Source: Rhodocaloribacter litoris (GTDB taxonomy: Bacteria > Bacteroidota > Rhodothermia > Rhodothermales > ISCAR-4553). Taken from it: a stretch of 64,000 bases of DNA. Shown in pieces: positions 17,801-26,678 of this stretch (its first letter is position 1; the number at the start of each line of letters is the position of its first letter). The stretch covers positions 2,572,767-2,636,766 of the forward strand of contig NZ_CP076718.1 in assembly GCF_011682235.2 (NCBI RefSeq). Direction: 5' to 3'. The notes below the pieces were generated by a model. The model was given only the letters and a program-made list of their open reading frames with translations. It made no database searches and was not told where the DNA came from. The translations under genes and the position numbers were made by a program.

Positions 17801-18910
17801 GAGGGTCGGACATAAATGTTAAGTTGAGCAAAAACAGAGCCGCACCGAGCGTGTGCCCCGTACGGCTCCTGCTGTACCTTGAGGGTATCGAGCCTCTCAA
17901 GTTCAACAGCAAGAGCCATGATACACCCCGACGCGCTTCTGTTCAAACTCATCGCGCTCATTGACAAACTGCCCCAGCCCAAGACTTCACCCCGAAGAGG
18001 ACGCCCGGTGGTTTATCCCGAGACGCTCTTTCTTAAGGCGCTCGTGATCATGACGCTGCGCCACCTCTATCAGGTTGGCGCGTTCCTCGCCGTGCTCGAT
18101 CAACCGGATATGGCTTCTGTCAAGGCCGTCTTGCTCGATGAGCAGGGACGCTTTCCCTGTCGGCGAACCTGGGAACGACGACTGGCCAACCTTCCCGAAT
18201 CCCTGCCCGCACGGATCGGGCTGATCGGACGCATGCTCGTCGAGATGATCAAGCCGTGGGCCAACTCGGGACGCGCTGTGGCGCTCGACTCGACCATTTT
18301 GCACGCTTCTGGCGGGGTGTGGCACAAAAAACACCGTGATGCAGGCCTTGTGCCCCACAGCCGGATTGACACCGAGGCGGCCTGGACGCAGAGCGGCTGG
18401 CACGGCTGGGTCTACGGCTGGAAGCTGCATCTGGCCGTGACCGTGGCCTCGGTCTGGATTCCGGTGGCGGCTCGGCTGCGCCCGGCCAACGAGGCCGACA
18501 ATGTCGTGGCCGAGGATCTGATCCCGGAGCTTCCCTTCGAGGTGCGCTATGTGCTGGGCGACAAGCATTACAACGCACCCAACGTCACGGCAGCGTGTCG
18601 GTTGCGCAACTTGTTTGCCGTGACGACGAAGCGGGGCGCCTACCCGCACACGGACGACGGGGTCGAAGTCCGGCGCATCTTTCACAAGTTGCGCTCGGTT
18701 GCCAATGAGAACTTCAATGAACAGTTCAAGGCCATCTTCAATGGGCACGACCGGGTACCCACGAAAGGCCTGGTCGCGACGCAGCGGTATGCGCTCGGGG
18801 CGGTGCTAGTCTACCAGTTGGTGCTCTGGCACCGCTATGAGCAAGGCTTGCCTTTGCGTCAGGGGCTAAAGGCTTATATCAAAGCCGCTTAACATTTATT
18901 TCCGACCCTC
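17801..18910 (+). mobile_element. DDE insertion sequence, IS4/IS5-like (1110 bp)
   Basis: The ends are 23-bp inverted repeats, GAGGGTCGGACATAAATG... at 17801-17823 and its complement at 18888-18910, differing at one position. The element holds a single transposase gene whose stop codon lies inside the right repeat. Both flanks begin with AT next to the element, which could be a 2-bp target duplication, but no longer duplication is visible. It lies just downstream of the defence-like island and forms its right boundary. Confidence 0.85.
17918..18892 (+). CDS. DDE transposase (IS4/IS5-like)
   Basis: Protein of 324 aa from the ATG at 17918. N-terminal features (RRGRPVVYPETLFLKALVIM) are followed by a DDE-type core: AVALDSTILHASGG (first Asp), YVLGDKHYN (second Asp) and NENFNEQFKAIF near the end for the Glu. 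The frame is complete between the two terminal repeats. The open frame extends 39 bases upstream of this ATG, but that part lies in the element's lead region and is not needed. The exact IS group cannot be settled by eye. Confidence 0.82.
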   Translation: MIHPDALLFKLIALIDKLPQPKTSPRRGRPVVYPETLFLKALVIMTLRHLYQVGAFLAVLDQPDMASVKAVLLDEQGRFPCRRTWERRLANLPESLPARIGLIGRMLVEMIKPWANSGRAVALDSTILHASGGVWHKKHRDAGLVPHSRIDTEAAWTQSGWHGWVYGWKLHLAVTVASVWIPVAARLRPANEADNVVAEDLIPELPFEVRYVLGDKHYNAPNVTAACRLRNLFAVTTKRGAYPHTDDGVEVRRIFHKLRSVANENFNEQFKAIFNGHDRVPTKGLVATQRYALGAVLVYQLVLWHRYEQGLPLRQGLKAYIKAA

Positions 18911-19496
18911 ATTTGGGTCAAAGTCCCTGAGTAGCGCTATACCCACAAGCCGTTATAAAAACACCTCATACTTTTGCCCTGATTCTCACCGTGTCCCGTC
19001 CGTCGCCGGGTGGACGGTGAACGAGCGCATCATGCCGGCGTGGCGCTGTGCCTGCCCGGCATGGCCCTCATCCTCTTCGGCCCCCGCCCGGGGTGAAGCG
19101 TACGGCGTCTTGCATGCGGGCCCGGAGCGCGTCGGCGTTTGCCGGGAGAAATTGCCATTAATGAGATATTTAAAGGCAGGTTTGTTGCGTGCAGGCGCTC
19201 CGCCTATCTGGACCGGTGAGCGCCGGCCGCTGGTGGCAGGGGAAGAATACGGATCATGACCACTTGCGGTGTCCTCTGCGCAATTGATCTGCCGCGAGGC
19301 GTTTTTACCTAAATGCTCTTTCGAGCAGGACGTGTACCTCTGGGTGCTGCCGGCGCCGAAACGAGCCACACGACCCTTTCTTCCCGGCAGGGAAAGACCC
19401 CGGAAGGAAGGAGAGAGGGGCATGTCCGCCACGTGCATCACGCCGCGGCCGGTGTGATAGGTAACCGGGTTCGTTGAATCAAGCGAGGTAAATACC
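18911..19496. other. Gene-poor stretch with a multicopper-oxidase tail fragment
   Basis: No convincing gene is seen in these 586 bases. It begins with the right flank of the insertion sequence, then has CCGTTATAAAAACACCTC at 18953-18970, a string also found at the right end of the cassette array (27756-27773). Next comes copy A of the multicopper-oxidase 3' fragment (18985-19090). The rest is unassigned and ends in the ribosome-binding sequence of the next gene. Confidence 0.5.
18985..19090 (-). repeat. Multicopper-oxidase 3'-end fragment, copy A
   Basis: Read on the minus strand it encodes HAGMMRSFTVHPATDGTR and a stop. The intact oxidase at 28235 ends HAGMMLSFTVHPATGGTR. The copper-ligand HCHIAEH just before this is replaced by GHAGQAQR, so the copy is decayed or from a diverged paralogue. 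About 68 bases of it are nearly identical to copy B. Confidence 0.7.
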
Positions 19497-20033
19497 ATGC
19501 CAGCACTTCAGCGTCTTCCGAGAAGAGCCACCTCGCGGGGGTTCTCGATACCCCTGATGTATGGATTCAATCATGCGGGGGCGATGGTCTCTTCGCTCGT
19601 GAATGTCAATCATCGCAACGAATATCGACTCAAGGCCGGCGCCGACGTGTCGAAAGCGCATGCAAGGCGCGTCTGGACTTTCAGGGACAATGAACACATG
19701 TTGCTTGCATTGAACGAGTGGCTTGCCGGTGGGAGCAGTTATCCGTTCTTGACTGCGTTTCTGGGTATTGCGGTTGGGTTCATAAGCACGCCGGCGGGAG
19801 TAGCATGGTCCGTCTTCTTCGCCGCAATGGACAACGCGCGGTCGAATCTTTCCGCTCAGTGTTTCGCACGCGTTGCCGACCAGCTCTGGATGGTTGAGGC
19901 GGTCGGGTTGGACGACGGTGCTCCCGTCTACATGCGGCAGATCTGGTTGGTCGATCCGCTGCGAAATGGCAATTCGGGCCCGCCTGCCTCGAGCTGGTGC
20001 ATCGCTGAAGATCGCTATGAGGTCGCCCTGTAG
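19497..20033 (+). CDS. Hypothetical protein with a hydrophobic middle segment
   Basis: Protein of 178 aa starting MPALQRLPRRATSRG, with a plausible ribosome-binding sequence (AAGCGAGG) about 8 bases upstream. A hydrophobic stretch around residues 82-108 (FLTAFLGIAVGFISTPAG then VAWSVFFAAM) could be one membrane hairpin. The C-terminal part (QIWLVDPLRNGNSG) looks soluble. The frame is alone in the region and its composition differs from the core genes. No family is recognised. It lies between two oxidase-tail fragments and upstream of the attC sites, so it may itself have arrived as a cassette. Confidence 0.5.
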   Translation: MPALQRLPRRATSRGFSIPLMYGFNHAGAMVSSLVNVNHRNEYRLKAGADVSKAHARRVWTFRDNEHMLLALNEWLAGGSSYPFLTAFLGIAVGFISTPAGVAWSVFFAAMDNARSNLSAQCFARVADQLWMVEAVGLDDGAPVYMRQIWLVDPLRNGNSGPPASSWCIAEDRYEVAL

Positions 20034-20449
20034 CCGGTCAACCGCCGGTTCGTGCAACGAAGCCGGCGTGTCGTATCCGTCAGGCCCCGCCCGTGCCTGA
20101 ACGCTGGACCGGACCTGCCGCTCGGCCGGGATCGGGCGTCATCACGCTTTCTTCACAATTCCTCTGGCCCCTCACCCGGTCTTTTCGCGTGATCGTTACT
20201 GGAGGGGGTGCCGGCAGGACGCGGCGCCGTGGAGTCTTCGCACGAGCCGCGAAACCCGAAGCTTCGGCGCGGGTGGCCCTCCGGGTGCACGCTGGAGTTT
20301 GGAACGTGCCCGCCCTGTTTCCTTGTGTTTGAAAAGCATGGGGTTGCATCGTACCTTGATGGCGGGATGCACCGCGCGCTGCATCCAGGCAAGACCACCC
20401 GGCGGGGGGCGAGGCTCGATCTGATCAACTAACGTCTACGGAGGGTGAC
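20034..20449. other. Intergenic stretch without visible gene
   Basis: These 416 bases contain only short, start-poor frames. The last 15 bases hold a strong ribosome-binding sequence (GGAGGGTGAC) for the next gene. No attC-like fold, terminator or repeat was found by eye. Confidence 0.4.
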
Positions 20450-21787
20450 ATGACAGGGACGCAATGGATGAAACGGGCGGGATGGATGATGCTTGCCGTC
20501 GTGTTGGTGGCAACGGTTCCGCAGGAAGCCGAGGCGCAACTGCTGAAGCGGTTGAAGAACCGGGCCAAGGAGACGGCCGAGAACGCGCTCGAACGGAAGG
20601 CCGAGGAGGCGGTGGACCGCGCCGTAAACCGTGCCGTGGACCGGGCCGTGGATGGCTACATCGACCGCGCCATGACACGGGTCTTCGGGGAGAAGGCCGC
20701 CGCCGAGGGAACCCAGCGCAATGCCGGTATGCGGGAGCTGGAGGCTGCCATGATCAGCCTGTACGGCTACGGCCAGGCCGCCGGCGCAGTGGAGCCGGTG
20801 CCGTTCCGCGACTTGAAGGCGCTGCTGCCCGACCGCGCCGCCGGCCTCGCCCGCACCGATGACTCCGGCGAGACGACCCGGGCCTACGGCATCAGCATGT
20901 CCCAGGCCGAGGCCACCTACGGCAGCGGCGACCGCGCCGTCGACCTGGCCATCCTGGACCTGGGGTCGATGCAGAGTATGGCGCTCTACGGCTATGCCTG
21001 GCTGATGACCGACATCGACGTCGAGACCGAAGACGGCTACGAGCGCACCACCACGTTCGAGGGCTTTCCGGCCTTCGAGTCGTCGAAACAGCGGCAGGGG
21101 GGCGAGGAGACGGCCTTTCAGGTGATCGTCGGCCAGCGCTTCGTCGTGGCCGCCAACGGCCGCGGCGTCCCGATTGACGCCCTGAAGGAGGCCGTCGGGG
21201 ACGTCGATCTGCAGCGGCTGAACGAGCTGCGCAGCTACGGGCTCTCCGAGGAAGCCGCGGCCGCGCAAGAACAACAGCGGCGGGCCATGCAGGGCACGGC
21301 CGACAGCCTGCGCGCGGCCTACGGGACGGCGGGAGGCGTGGAGGTGGCCGACTTCCGCGCCCTGAAGGCGCTGCTCCCCGAACGCCTGCCCGGCATGGTG
21401 CGGGAGGACGCCCAGGGCCAGAAGGGCTCCGCGATGGGGATTACCACCTCTTCCGCCGAGGCGGCCTTCCGCAGCGAGGACGGCCAGGCCTGGATGAACG
21501 TCAGCATCACCGACCTGGGCTCGCTCCAGAGCCTGACGATGATCAGCTACGGCTGGCTCAACACGCAGATCGAGACGGAAGACGACACCGGCTACGCGCG
21601 CACGACGACCTTCAAAGGCTATCCGGCCTACGAGGAATTCCGGCGTCGGGATGGTGAGACGAGCGCCTCGATGCAGGTGATCGTCGGGCAGCGCTTCGTC
21701 GTGTCCGCCGAGGGCCAGGGCATCGGCATGGACGACGTGAAAGCCGCACTCGAGCGGATCGACCTGGGCGCTGTCGCCGCGCTGTAG
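20450..21787 (+). CDS. Exported protein with two tandem copies of an unknown domain
   Basis: Protein of 445 aa. A signal peptide (about residues 1-29, ending EAEAQ) is followed by an Ala/Arg/Glu-rich helix with DRAV repeats (about 37-75). Two related domains of about 150 aa come next: both contain FRxLKALLPxR, then AYGI/AMGITxSxAEA, a Tyr-rich YGYAW/YGWLN segment, RTTTFxGxPAxE and VIVGQRFVV. They start near residues 105 and 300, which indicates an internal duplication. The family is not recognised; export suggests a periplasmic or surface role. The start has a strong ribosome-binding site (GGAGGGTGAC). The GC-rich codon use matches the core genome better than the nearby cassette genes do. Confidence 0.72.
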   Translation: MTGTQWMKRAGWMMLAVVLVATVPQEAEAQLLKRLKNRAKETAENALERKAEEAVDRAVNRAVDRAVDGYIDRAMTRVFGEKAAAEGTQRNAGMRELEAAMISLYGYGQAAGAVEPVPFRDLKALLPDRAAGLARTDDSGETTRAYGISMSQAEATYGSGDRAVDLAILDLGSMQSMALYGYAWLMTDIDVETEDGYERTTTFEGFPAFESSKQRQGGEETAFQVIVGQRFVVAANGRGVPIDALKEAVGDVDLQRLNELRSYGLSEEAAAAQEQQRRAMQGTADSLRAAYGTAGGVEVADFRALKALLPERLPGMVREDAQGQKGSAMGITTSSAEAAFRSEDGQAWMNVSITDLGSLQSLTMISYGWLNTQIETEDDTGYARTTTFKGYPAYEEFRRRDGETSASMQVIVGQRFVVSAEGQGIGMDDVKAALERIDLGAVAAL

Positions 21788-22111
21788 CGCCCGCCCCGTC
21801 GCAGCAGCGATACGCGGAGGACCGGCATCAGGTGAATGGCCGGTGCCCCCACTATTCCGGCCGGATGCACCGTGAGCGAGCGCATCATGCCGGCGTGGCG
21901 CTGTGCCTGCCCGGCATGGCCCTCATCCGCTTCGGCCCCCGCCCGGAGGACCGCGGACACACAGGGAAGCGGCCATCAGCTGGCTTCGTGCACGCGGAAT
22001 AACCGGGGCCTTGATGATTCACGAAAACATGTGCAAGACGTGTCGGGATTATATGTCACCTGGCGGCATATTTCCAGACTGGTCCAGACTGTAAGTTATT
22101 GCATCATCATC
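21788..22111. other. Gene-free stretch with copy B of the oxidase tail
   Basis: No gene is supported here. Copy B of the multicopper-oxidase 3' fragment occupies about 21857-21947. After it the sequence turns abruptly AT-richer and leads into the first attC-like site at 22112. Confidence 0.45.
21857..21947 (-). repeat. Multicopper-oxidase 3'-end fragment, copy B
   Basis: On the minus strand it encodes DEGHAGQAQRHAGMMRS then LTVHPAG, almost the same as copy A (which has SFTVHPA). About 68 bases are nearly identical to 19023-19090. The final residues of the oxidase are lost. Confidence 0.65.
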
Positions 22112-22195
22112 GCTTAACAGGTATATTAACGCGGTGATACATGGCCGTGGGGCGCGTTGTAATACGGCCAATTGCAGGTTAATAATAGGTTATAC
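22112..22195 (+). other. Integron attC-like recombination site 0
   Basis: An 84-bp imperfect palindrome begins with GCTTAAC (a perfect RYYYAAC) at 22112-22118 and ends with GTTATAC at 22189-22195. The arms share a TATTAAC/GTTAATA pairing and GGCCGT/ACGGCC around a GC-rich loop, with unpaired bases between. Recombination would fall between G22189 and T22190. The sequence following the site (GTTATACAGCCCT) is the exact complement of the start of site 1, as expected when both belong to one cassette. Confidence 0.55.
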
Positions 22196-22415
22196 AGCCC
22201 TCGCACCAGCTCACGCCGCAGAGACAGCGGCAGTTGAAGGAACAGGAACAACATGCCTTACACCAAGCCCGCTATCCAGGCGGAAGCTTGCGGAGAACAA
22301 GCCGAAGCCAGCATCAAAATCGAGGAAGGCAGCAGCCTGACTCCGCCGGTCCGGCGACGCAACCTTCAGGTGAATGCCGTATGCCGTCACTGTACAAACT
22401 AAAAGAGGTTCATCC

Positions 22416-22702
22416 ATGGTTACGAGATACGTTCTAACCACCGTCTTTTTAGGCGTGTTCTACTCATCTCACTCGCTTCTTGCGACTCGGCTGAGATAAC
22501 CGATTCTCCATCTCCTCAGGAAGAGAGAATGCCTCTTCAAACTAGCTCCTCTGAGTTTGCCCAAGCACGGGGGCAGTTAAACGCCTCGCTCATTCCCAAT
22601 TCTCTCGACGACATTTTCGTCAAACTAGCCGATCGCTTCGACGGCTTCGGGGGCGTATATGAAAACGAAGAAGGTCAGTTGGTGCTCGTCTCCAGGGAGC
22701 CT
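22416..22702 (+). pseudogene. N-terminal part of a serine protease gene split by ISAs1
   Basis: The in-frame protein part runs to the ISAs1 insertion point (MPLQTSSSEFAQ from 22529, ending LVLVSREP at 22702). Upstream, the same frame encodes a lipoprotein-like signal ending LLISLASC followed by DSAEI, but lacks a start codon. An ATG at 22416 in the neighbouring frame begins MVTRYVLTTVF and joins it if the T run at 22446-22450 had one more T. Either the gene carries a one-base deletion in the signal region or a rare start is used. Removing the IS and one copy of its target duplication fuses this part in frame to 23944-25110. Confidence 0.65.
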
Positions 22703-23933
22703 CAGGGCGAGCGCATTCTAAAATAGGCTAGTGTTAATGGCCTGGGATGTCGTAAGCTGTGCCGGTTCGTCAGCCGTTCCAGTTTGCTCCCCTCCGTTCA
22801 TGTCTGAGACCTGCTTTATTCGCTATTTTGACCACCTTGAGGACCCCCGACGCGATCAGGGCAAACGCCACCGGCTCGAGCACGTGCTCGTGATCGCCCT
22901 CTGTGCCGTTGTTGCCGGTGCTGAGGGCTGGGATGACATCGCCACGTTCGCCCAGGCCAAAGTCTCCTGGCTGACCCAACGGCTCGACCTCAAACATGGC
23001 ACGCCCTCGGGCGACACCTTCCGCCGCGTCCTGGCCGCCATCTGCCCGGAGGCCTTCGCCCGCGGCTTCGTACGCTGGGTGGAGGCGCTGGCCCAACAGA
23101 CGGCCGGCGAGGTCATTGCCATCGATGGCAAGACGCTGCGCCGCAGTTACGACAAAGACGACCCGAAGGCCGCCCTGCACATGATCTCGGCCTGGGCGTG
23201 TGAGCAGCATCTGGTGCTGGCGCAAGAGAAGGTCTCGGCCAAGAGCAATGAGATTACCGCGATTCCGGCGCTTCTGGAGGTGTTGGACCTCGAAGGCTGC
23301 ATTGTGACGCTCGATGCGATGGGCACGCAGACCGAGATTGCCGAAGCGATCTGCGCGCAGGGGGCGGACTACGTGTTGGCCCTGAAGGGCAACCAGGGCC
23401 TGCTCCACCGTGAGGTGCGGGCCTACTTCGAGCAGGGGCGCACGCGGCACTGGCGGGCGATGCCGGTCGCCTACGCGGAGCGCTGTGACCTGGGGCACGG
23501 GCGCAAGGAAGTGCGTCGGCTGTGGATCTCGACCGATGTGGCCTGGGTGCCCAAGGCCGAGGCGTGGCGTGACCTGAACAGCCTCGTGATGGTCGAACAC
23601 GAGCGCCACACGCAGCAGGGCGTGAGTCTGGAGCGCCGCTTCTACATCAGCAGCCTCGCGACCACAGCGGAGCAGATGCTGGATATCATCCGGAGTCACT
23701 GGGGCATTGAGAATCAGCTGCACTGGGTGCTCGATGTGGTGTTTCGGGAGGATGAGAGCCGTATTCGGCGCGATCACGGGGGGCAGAACATGGCGGTGGT
23801 GCGGCAGCTAGCGCTCAACCTGTTGCGCAAGGACGAAACGAAGCGGTTGAGTCTGCGCATGAAGCGAAAACGGGCCGGTTGGGACGATGCCTTCCTGGCG
23901 CAGATCGTCGGAATTTAGAATGCGCTCGCCCTG
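22703..23933 (+). mobile_element. ISAs1-family insertion sequence (1231 bp) with 10-bp target duplication
   Basis: The ends are perfect 20-bp inverted repeats (CAGGGCGAGCGCATTCTAAA at 22703-22722 and its complement at 23914-23933). The sequence CAGGGAGCCT is duplicated directly on both sides (22693-22702 and 23934-23943). The clean ends and perfect duplication point to a recent insertion. It interrupts the protease gene exactly at a codon boundary. Confidence 0.95.
22800..23918 (+). CDS. ISAs1-family transposase
   Basis: Protein of 372 aa from the ATG at 22800, starting MSETCFIRYFDHLEDPRR, typical of ISAs1 transposases (DUF4338/DDE_Tnp_1 type). Visible features are HVLVIALCAVVAGAEGWDDI-like N-terminal sequence, the first catalytic Asp in VIAIDGKTLRRSYD, the second in VTLDAMGTQTEIA and YVLALKGNQ, and the C-terminal SHWGIENQLHWVLDV with the Glu. 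The gene is complete and its stop lies at the edge of the right inverted repeat, so the element is probably functional. The open frame before 22800 is part of the element's lead and not coding. Confidence 0.92.
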   Translation: MSETCFIRYFDHLEDPRRDQGKRHRLEHVLVIALCAVVAGAEGWDDIATFAQAKVSWLTQRLDLKHGTPSGDTFRRVLAAICPEAFARGFVRWVEALAQQTAGEVIAIDGKTLRRSYDKDDPKAALHMISAWACEQHLVLAQEKVSAKSNEITAIPALLEVLDLEGCIVTLDAMGTQTEIAEAICAQGADYVLALKGNQGLLHREVRAYFEQGRTRHWRAMPVAYAERCDLGHGRKEVRRLWISTDVAWVPKAEAWRDLNSLVMVEHERHTQQGVSLERRFYISSLATTAEQMLDIIRSHWGIENQLHWVLDVVFREDESRIRRDHGGQNMAVVRQLALNLLRKDETKRLSLRMKRKRAGWDDAFLAQIVGI

Positions 23934-25110
23934 CAGGGAGCCTGAGAACACAAGAGCCGCCCGGGACGAACTCGTCGCTGAATTATTTGAGGTGATGGAG
24001 ATCGACGATAAATCCCGCGACGCTTATTTGAGCAAGGAGATTCCTGTACAGCCGGGCGCTTACAGTTTCACGGAACTGGCTGTCCACCGTGATTTAATTG
24101 AAAGAAACCTGCGAGACGCTATCCCTCTCGTGCTTACCGACGTTGACGAGCGCAGGAATGTGGTGGTGATTGGCCTTGATGAAACGGCAAACATATCAAT
24201 AGCCGATGTGATTTCAAAGATGGCTCGGTTGGGAGTTCCGCCCGAGGCTGTTGTGTTCGAACGGATGCCCATTCCTCAAGCTGCGATAGATATGTCGCCT
24301 GACCCGAAACTTCCCACTTCAACGCTGCTTCCACAGCTAACCGACTATGTGCGTCCGCTCGCAGGGGGACTCAAGATTGATAGAAACGGCGGGTGTACAC
24401 TTGGTATACCAGTATGGTACGGGAACCCTGGGAATCAAACGCGCGGATTCCTGACCGCTTCACATTGCACAGGGTTCGTCGGTTATAATAACGGAAGCCA
24501 GTGGGGACAGCCCTTGCTTAGCAATGCTATCGGAGTAGAATTTGAAGACCCGCCGCTTACGAACTGCGGATCAGGATATTGTGATTTAACGGATGCCGCG
24601 CTGATCGACCTGAACAGCGCCCACGACAATAGTTCTATGGCCCTCCCCGGCCATGTGTATCTTACAGATTTCAGCAGCAGCACAGGACCTGGAGGGTATG
24701 CTGTCACAGGTGAAACGCTCCCGCTCGGGGTCCAGTCGCCCTTCATGGGTTTGGACGTGAACAAAGTAGGCGTTCGGACGGGGTGGACCACGGGTGAAAT
24801 TACAGGTACTTGTGTTACGACCTACGTTGTGGTCCGCCATCCTGATGGTGTTCAACGATTAACGCGTCTCCCTTGCTACATTCGAGCGACCACGCCCGTC
24901 AACAGCGGTGATAGCGGATCAGCCTTGTTTCGTATAGTCTACGATCCTGATCCAGACGGAGGCAATTTCCTGGGCATTTTGTCTGCATGTAGCGGATGTA
25001 ATCCCGATGTGACCTCACAGACAGGTGACGGCTTCTACGTCTCGTGGTCCGCCATCAGTCAAGCCATGAATCAACATATTACGATGGTGGAGGATCAAGG
25101 GATTGAGTAG
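23934..25110 (+). pseudogene. Catalytic part of the IS-split trypsin-like serine protease
   Basis: After the target duplication the frame continues as REPENTRAARDELVAELF through to a TAG at 25108-25110, about 390 residues. The S1 protease triad is present: His in LTASHCTG, Asp in TDAALIDLN and Ser in NSGDSGSALF. Cysteine pairs and the absence of membrane segments fit an exported enzyme, and the N-terminal part carries a lipoprotein-type signal. An N-terminal region of about 100 aa (VEI/DDVDERRNVVVIGLDE-like) resembles a propeptide. The enzyme would be functional only if the IS is lost precisely. It is followed after 4 bases by the YWTD-propeller gene, so both formed one operon inside one integron cassette. 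Confidence 0.8.
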
Positions 25111-25114
25111 AACT

Positions 25115-26365
25115 ATGGCGCAATATCATTCAGCCTTGTTCCTTGCTCTGATGCTCGCTTCACTGGGGGGTGTCCGTTCTGCCCATGCGCAGGAGCAATA
25201 CATCTACTGGATTGGAGCAATCCAGCCGGAGGAGACCAGAGGCAACACGATTTTTCGTTACGCGCTCGATAGTGGCGTAGTGGACACCCTAGTGCAATCC
25301 GGGGAACTAGGCCCGGAAGAGCATGTGCCGCGGTATTTTTACTATGTGACCGTCGACACACTCCGCGGGCATATCTACTGGACGGATTCGGGGGGGACGG
25401 AGCCAGATGGGGCGGAATTACTCGGAGCCATCCGACGCGCGTCCCTGGATGGCGATAGTGCTGAGGTATACCTGGGGGGTATCGTGTGTGGCGTGGGTGC
25501 ACTGAAAGATATTGAGATCGACACCGCGGGAGAAACAGTTTATTGGAGCGAAAACTCAGACTGTTATAGACCTCTGCATCGCACAGACCTGGTACGGCCC
25601 GATCCTTTTCAGAGTTTGCTTCCAACAAACGGTCCTTATGCCGTGTCGGCTATTGAGCTCGATCTCCGCAATCAGATGATCTATTGGACGAACAACGATT
25701 TCTTCGTCCAAAAACCTCTCGGGATTCTACGGGCTCCCCTTAACGATACTGTGTCTGATGAATACATCATAACGGGTTGTATTGGGGACATCGCCCTGGC
25801 CCATATGCTGTCCAAAGTCTATTGGGCTCCCTGTAACAGTAGCACCATCCGGCGCGCCAATCTCGATGGTACCGAGGTCGAGAATGTGATCGTAAGCCAG
25901 GGAGCGGTAGGTAATCTGGCTATAGACCACAAGGGAGGGAAAATCTACTGGACCGAGACCAGCGAAGGCACCATCCGGCGCGCCAATCTCGACGGCAGTG
26001 AGGTGGAAGATCTCCTGTCGGGGCTGGTCGTGCCCACCAGCCTGGCGCTCAATTTCGGGTGGGATGTCCGCGTAGACGTAGAGACGGACGCGGGGCTGCC
26101 GGATCGCGTAGAACTGCAGGACATCTATCCCAATCCGGTGCAGGAAAGGGCCATCATTGCGTTTGTGCTTACCGAGCCGGCTCACGTCACGCTGGAGATC
26201 TACGACCAGCTAGGTCGCCGGGTCGAAATCCTCGCCTCGGGTACGTATCCGCCCGGTACGTTCCGTGTTCAATGGAACCCGACTGATCAGGCGAATGGAG
26301 TGTATTTTTGCAGAATGGCTTCCGATAATCGGTCTGAGACCATTGTGCTCGTATTACAACGATAG
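25115..26365 (+). CDS. Secreted YWTD beta-propeller protein with T9SS sorting domain
   Basis: Protein of 416 aa from the ATG at 25115 (4 bases after the protease stop; the TTG at 25103 is less likely). A signal peptide (about residues 1-25, ending AHAQ) is followed by LDL-receptor class B-like repeats with motifs such as IYWIG, IYWTDSGG, VYWSENS, IYWTNND and IYWTET. These build a six-bladed propeller used in protein-protein contacts. The last 85 residues start LQDIYPNPVQERA and contain LEIYDQLGRRVE and NGVYFCRM, the type A Por/T9SS secretion signal. It is the second gene of integron cassette 1. The pairing with a protease could reflect a secreted enzyme and partner, which is inference. Confidence 0.8.
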   Translation: MAQYHSALFLALMLASLGGVRSAHAQEQYIYWIGAIQPEETRGNTIFRYALDSGVVDTLVQSGELGPEEHVPRYFYYVTVDTLRGHIYWTDSGGTEPDGAELLGAIRRASLDGDSAEVYLGGIVCGVGALKDIEIDTAGETVYWSENSDCYRPLHRTDLVRPDPFQSLLPTNGPYAVSAIELDLRNQMIYWTNNDFFVQKPLGILRAPLNDTVSDEYIITGCIGDIALAHMLSKVYWAPCNSSTIRRANLDGTEVENVIVSQGAVGNLAIDHKGGKIYWTETSEGTIRRANLDGSEVEDLLSGLVVPTSLALNFGWDVRVDVETDAGLPDRVELQDIYPNPVQERAIIAFVLTEPAHVTLEIYDQLGRRVEILASGTYPPGTFRVQWNPTDQANGVYFCRMASDNRSETIVLVLQR

Positions 26366-26535
26366 AAAAGGATGTTGAAATCCCATGTGGGTGTCGAGCG
26401 TGATATGCGTCGGGTGGCTAGCGGTTGTGGAGGGCGATAGTTCTGTTAGGTGCCGTCGGGGTAATCAACTCTGAGCGGCTGGAATGCATCAGAGAGTGAC
26501 TCGTACGTTAGCTGTTGCCAGGCGAGTACAGGGCT
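26366..26535. other. Non-coding 3' part of cassette 1 before attC
   Basis: This stretch between the propeller gene and attC site 1 holds no open frame of note. It contains GTTAGGTGCC at 26445-26454, identical to the first ten bases at the cassette 2 boundary (26656-26665), which may be a remnant of an older cassette junction. Confidence 0.4.
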
Positions 26536-26662
26536 GTATAACCCGCGCATCAACGCGGACGCACCGCTGGTCGGCGTTTTCACGCTGCCCGAGTGTCAGT
26601 GTTTCCGTAGCTTGTTGAAACCATGTGCCAGCGGTGCGCCGGTTATGCGCAAATCGTTAGGT
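26536..26662 (+). other. Integron attC-like recombination site 1
   Basis: This is the clearest attC. It starts GTATAAC (26536-26542) and ends GTTAGGT (26656-26662, a perfect GTTRRRY). The left arm CGCATCAACGCGGACGCACC pairs with the right arm, which contains GGTGCGCCGGTTATGCG, over about 25 bp, leaving three single unpaired bases, the hallmark of folded attC sites. The arms enclose a variable loop. The left end and flank (AGGGCTGTATAACC) are the exact complement of the start of the cassette at 22188 (GGTTATACAGCCCT). Cassette biology demands this, because the two ends meet in the excised circle. Confidence 0.8.
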
Positions 26663-26678
26663 GCCCCAGGAGGCTGTC

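Noticed and set aside
17632-17982. A complete 116-aa minus-strand gene across the IS left end
   Set aside because: Its 5' half lies inside the insertion sequence, and the frame on the other side of the IS stops at once. Only a possible fragment is kept.
19470-19490. An attC end at CGTTGAATC before the 178-aa gene
   Set aside because: The box fits GTTRRRY, but no left arm or palindrome could be found in the 150 bases before it.
26445-26454. An additional attC site around GTTAGGTGCC
   Set aside because: The box matches the consensus, but no pairing partner arm was found upstream within a normal attC length.
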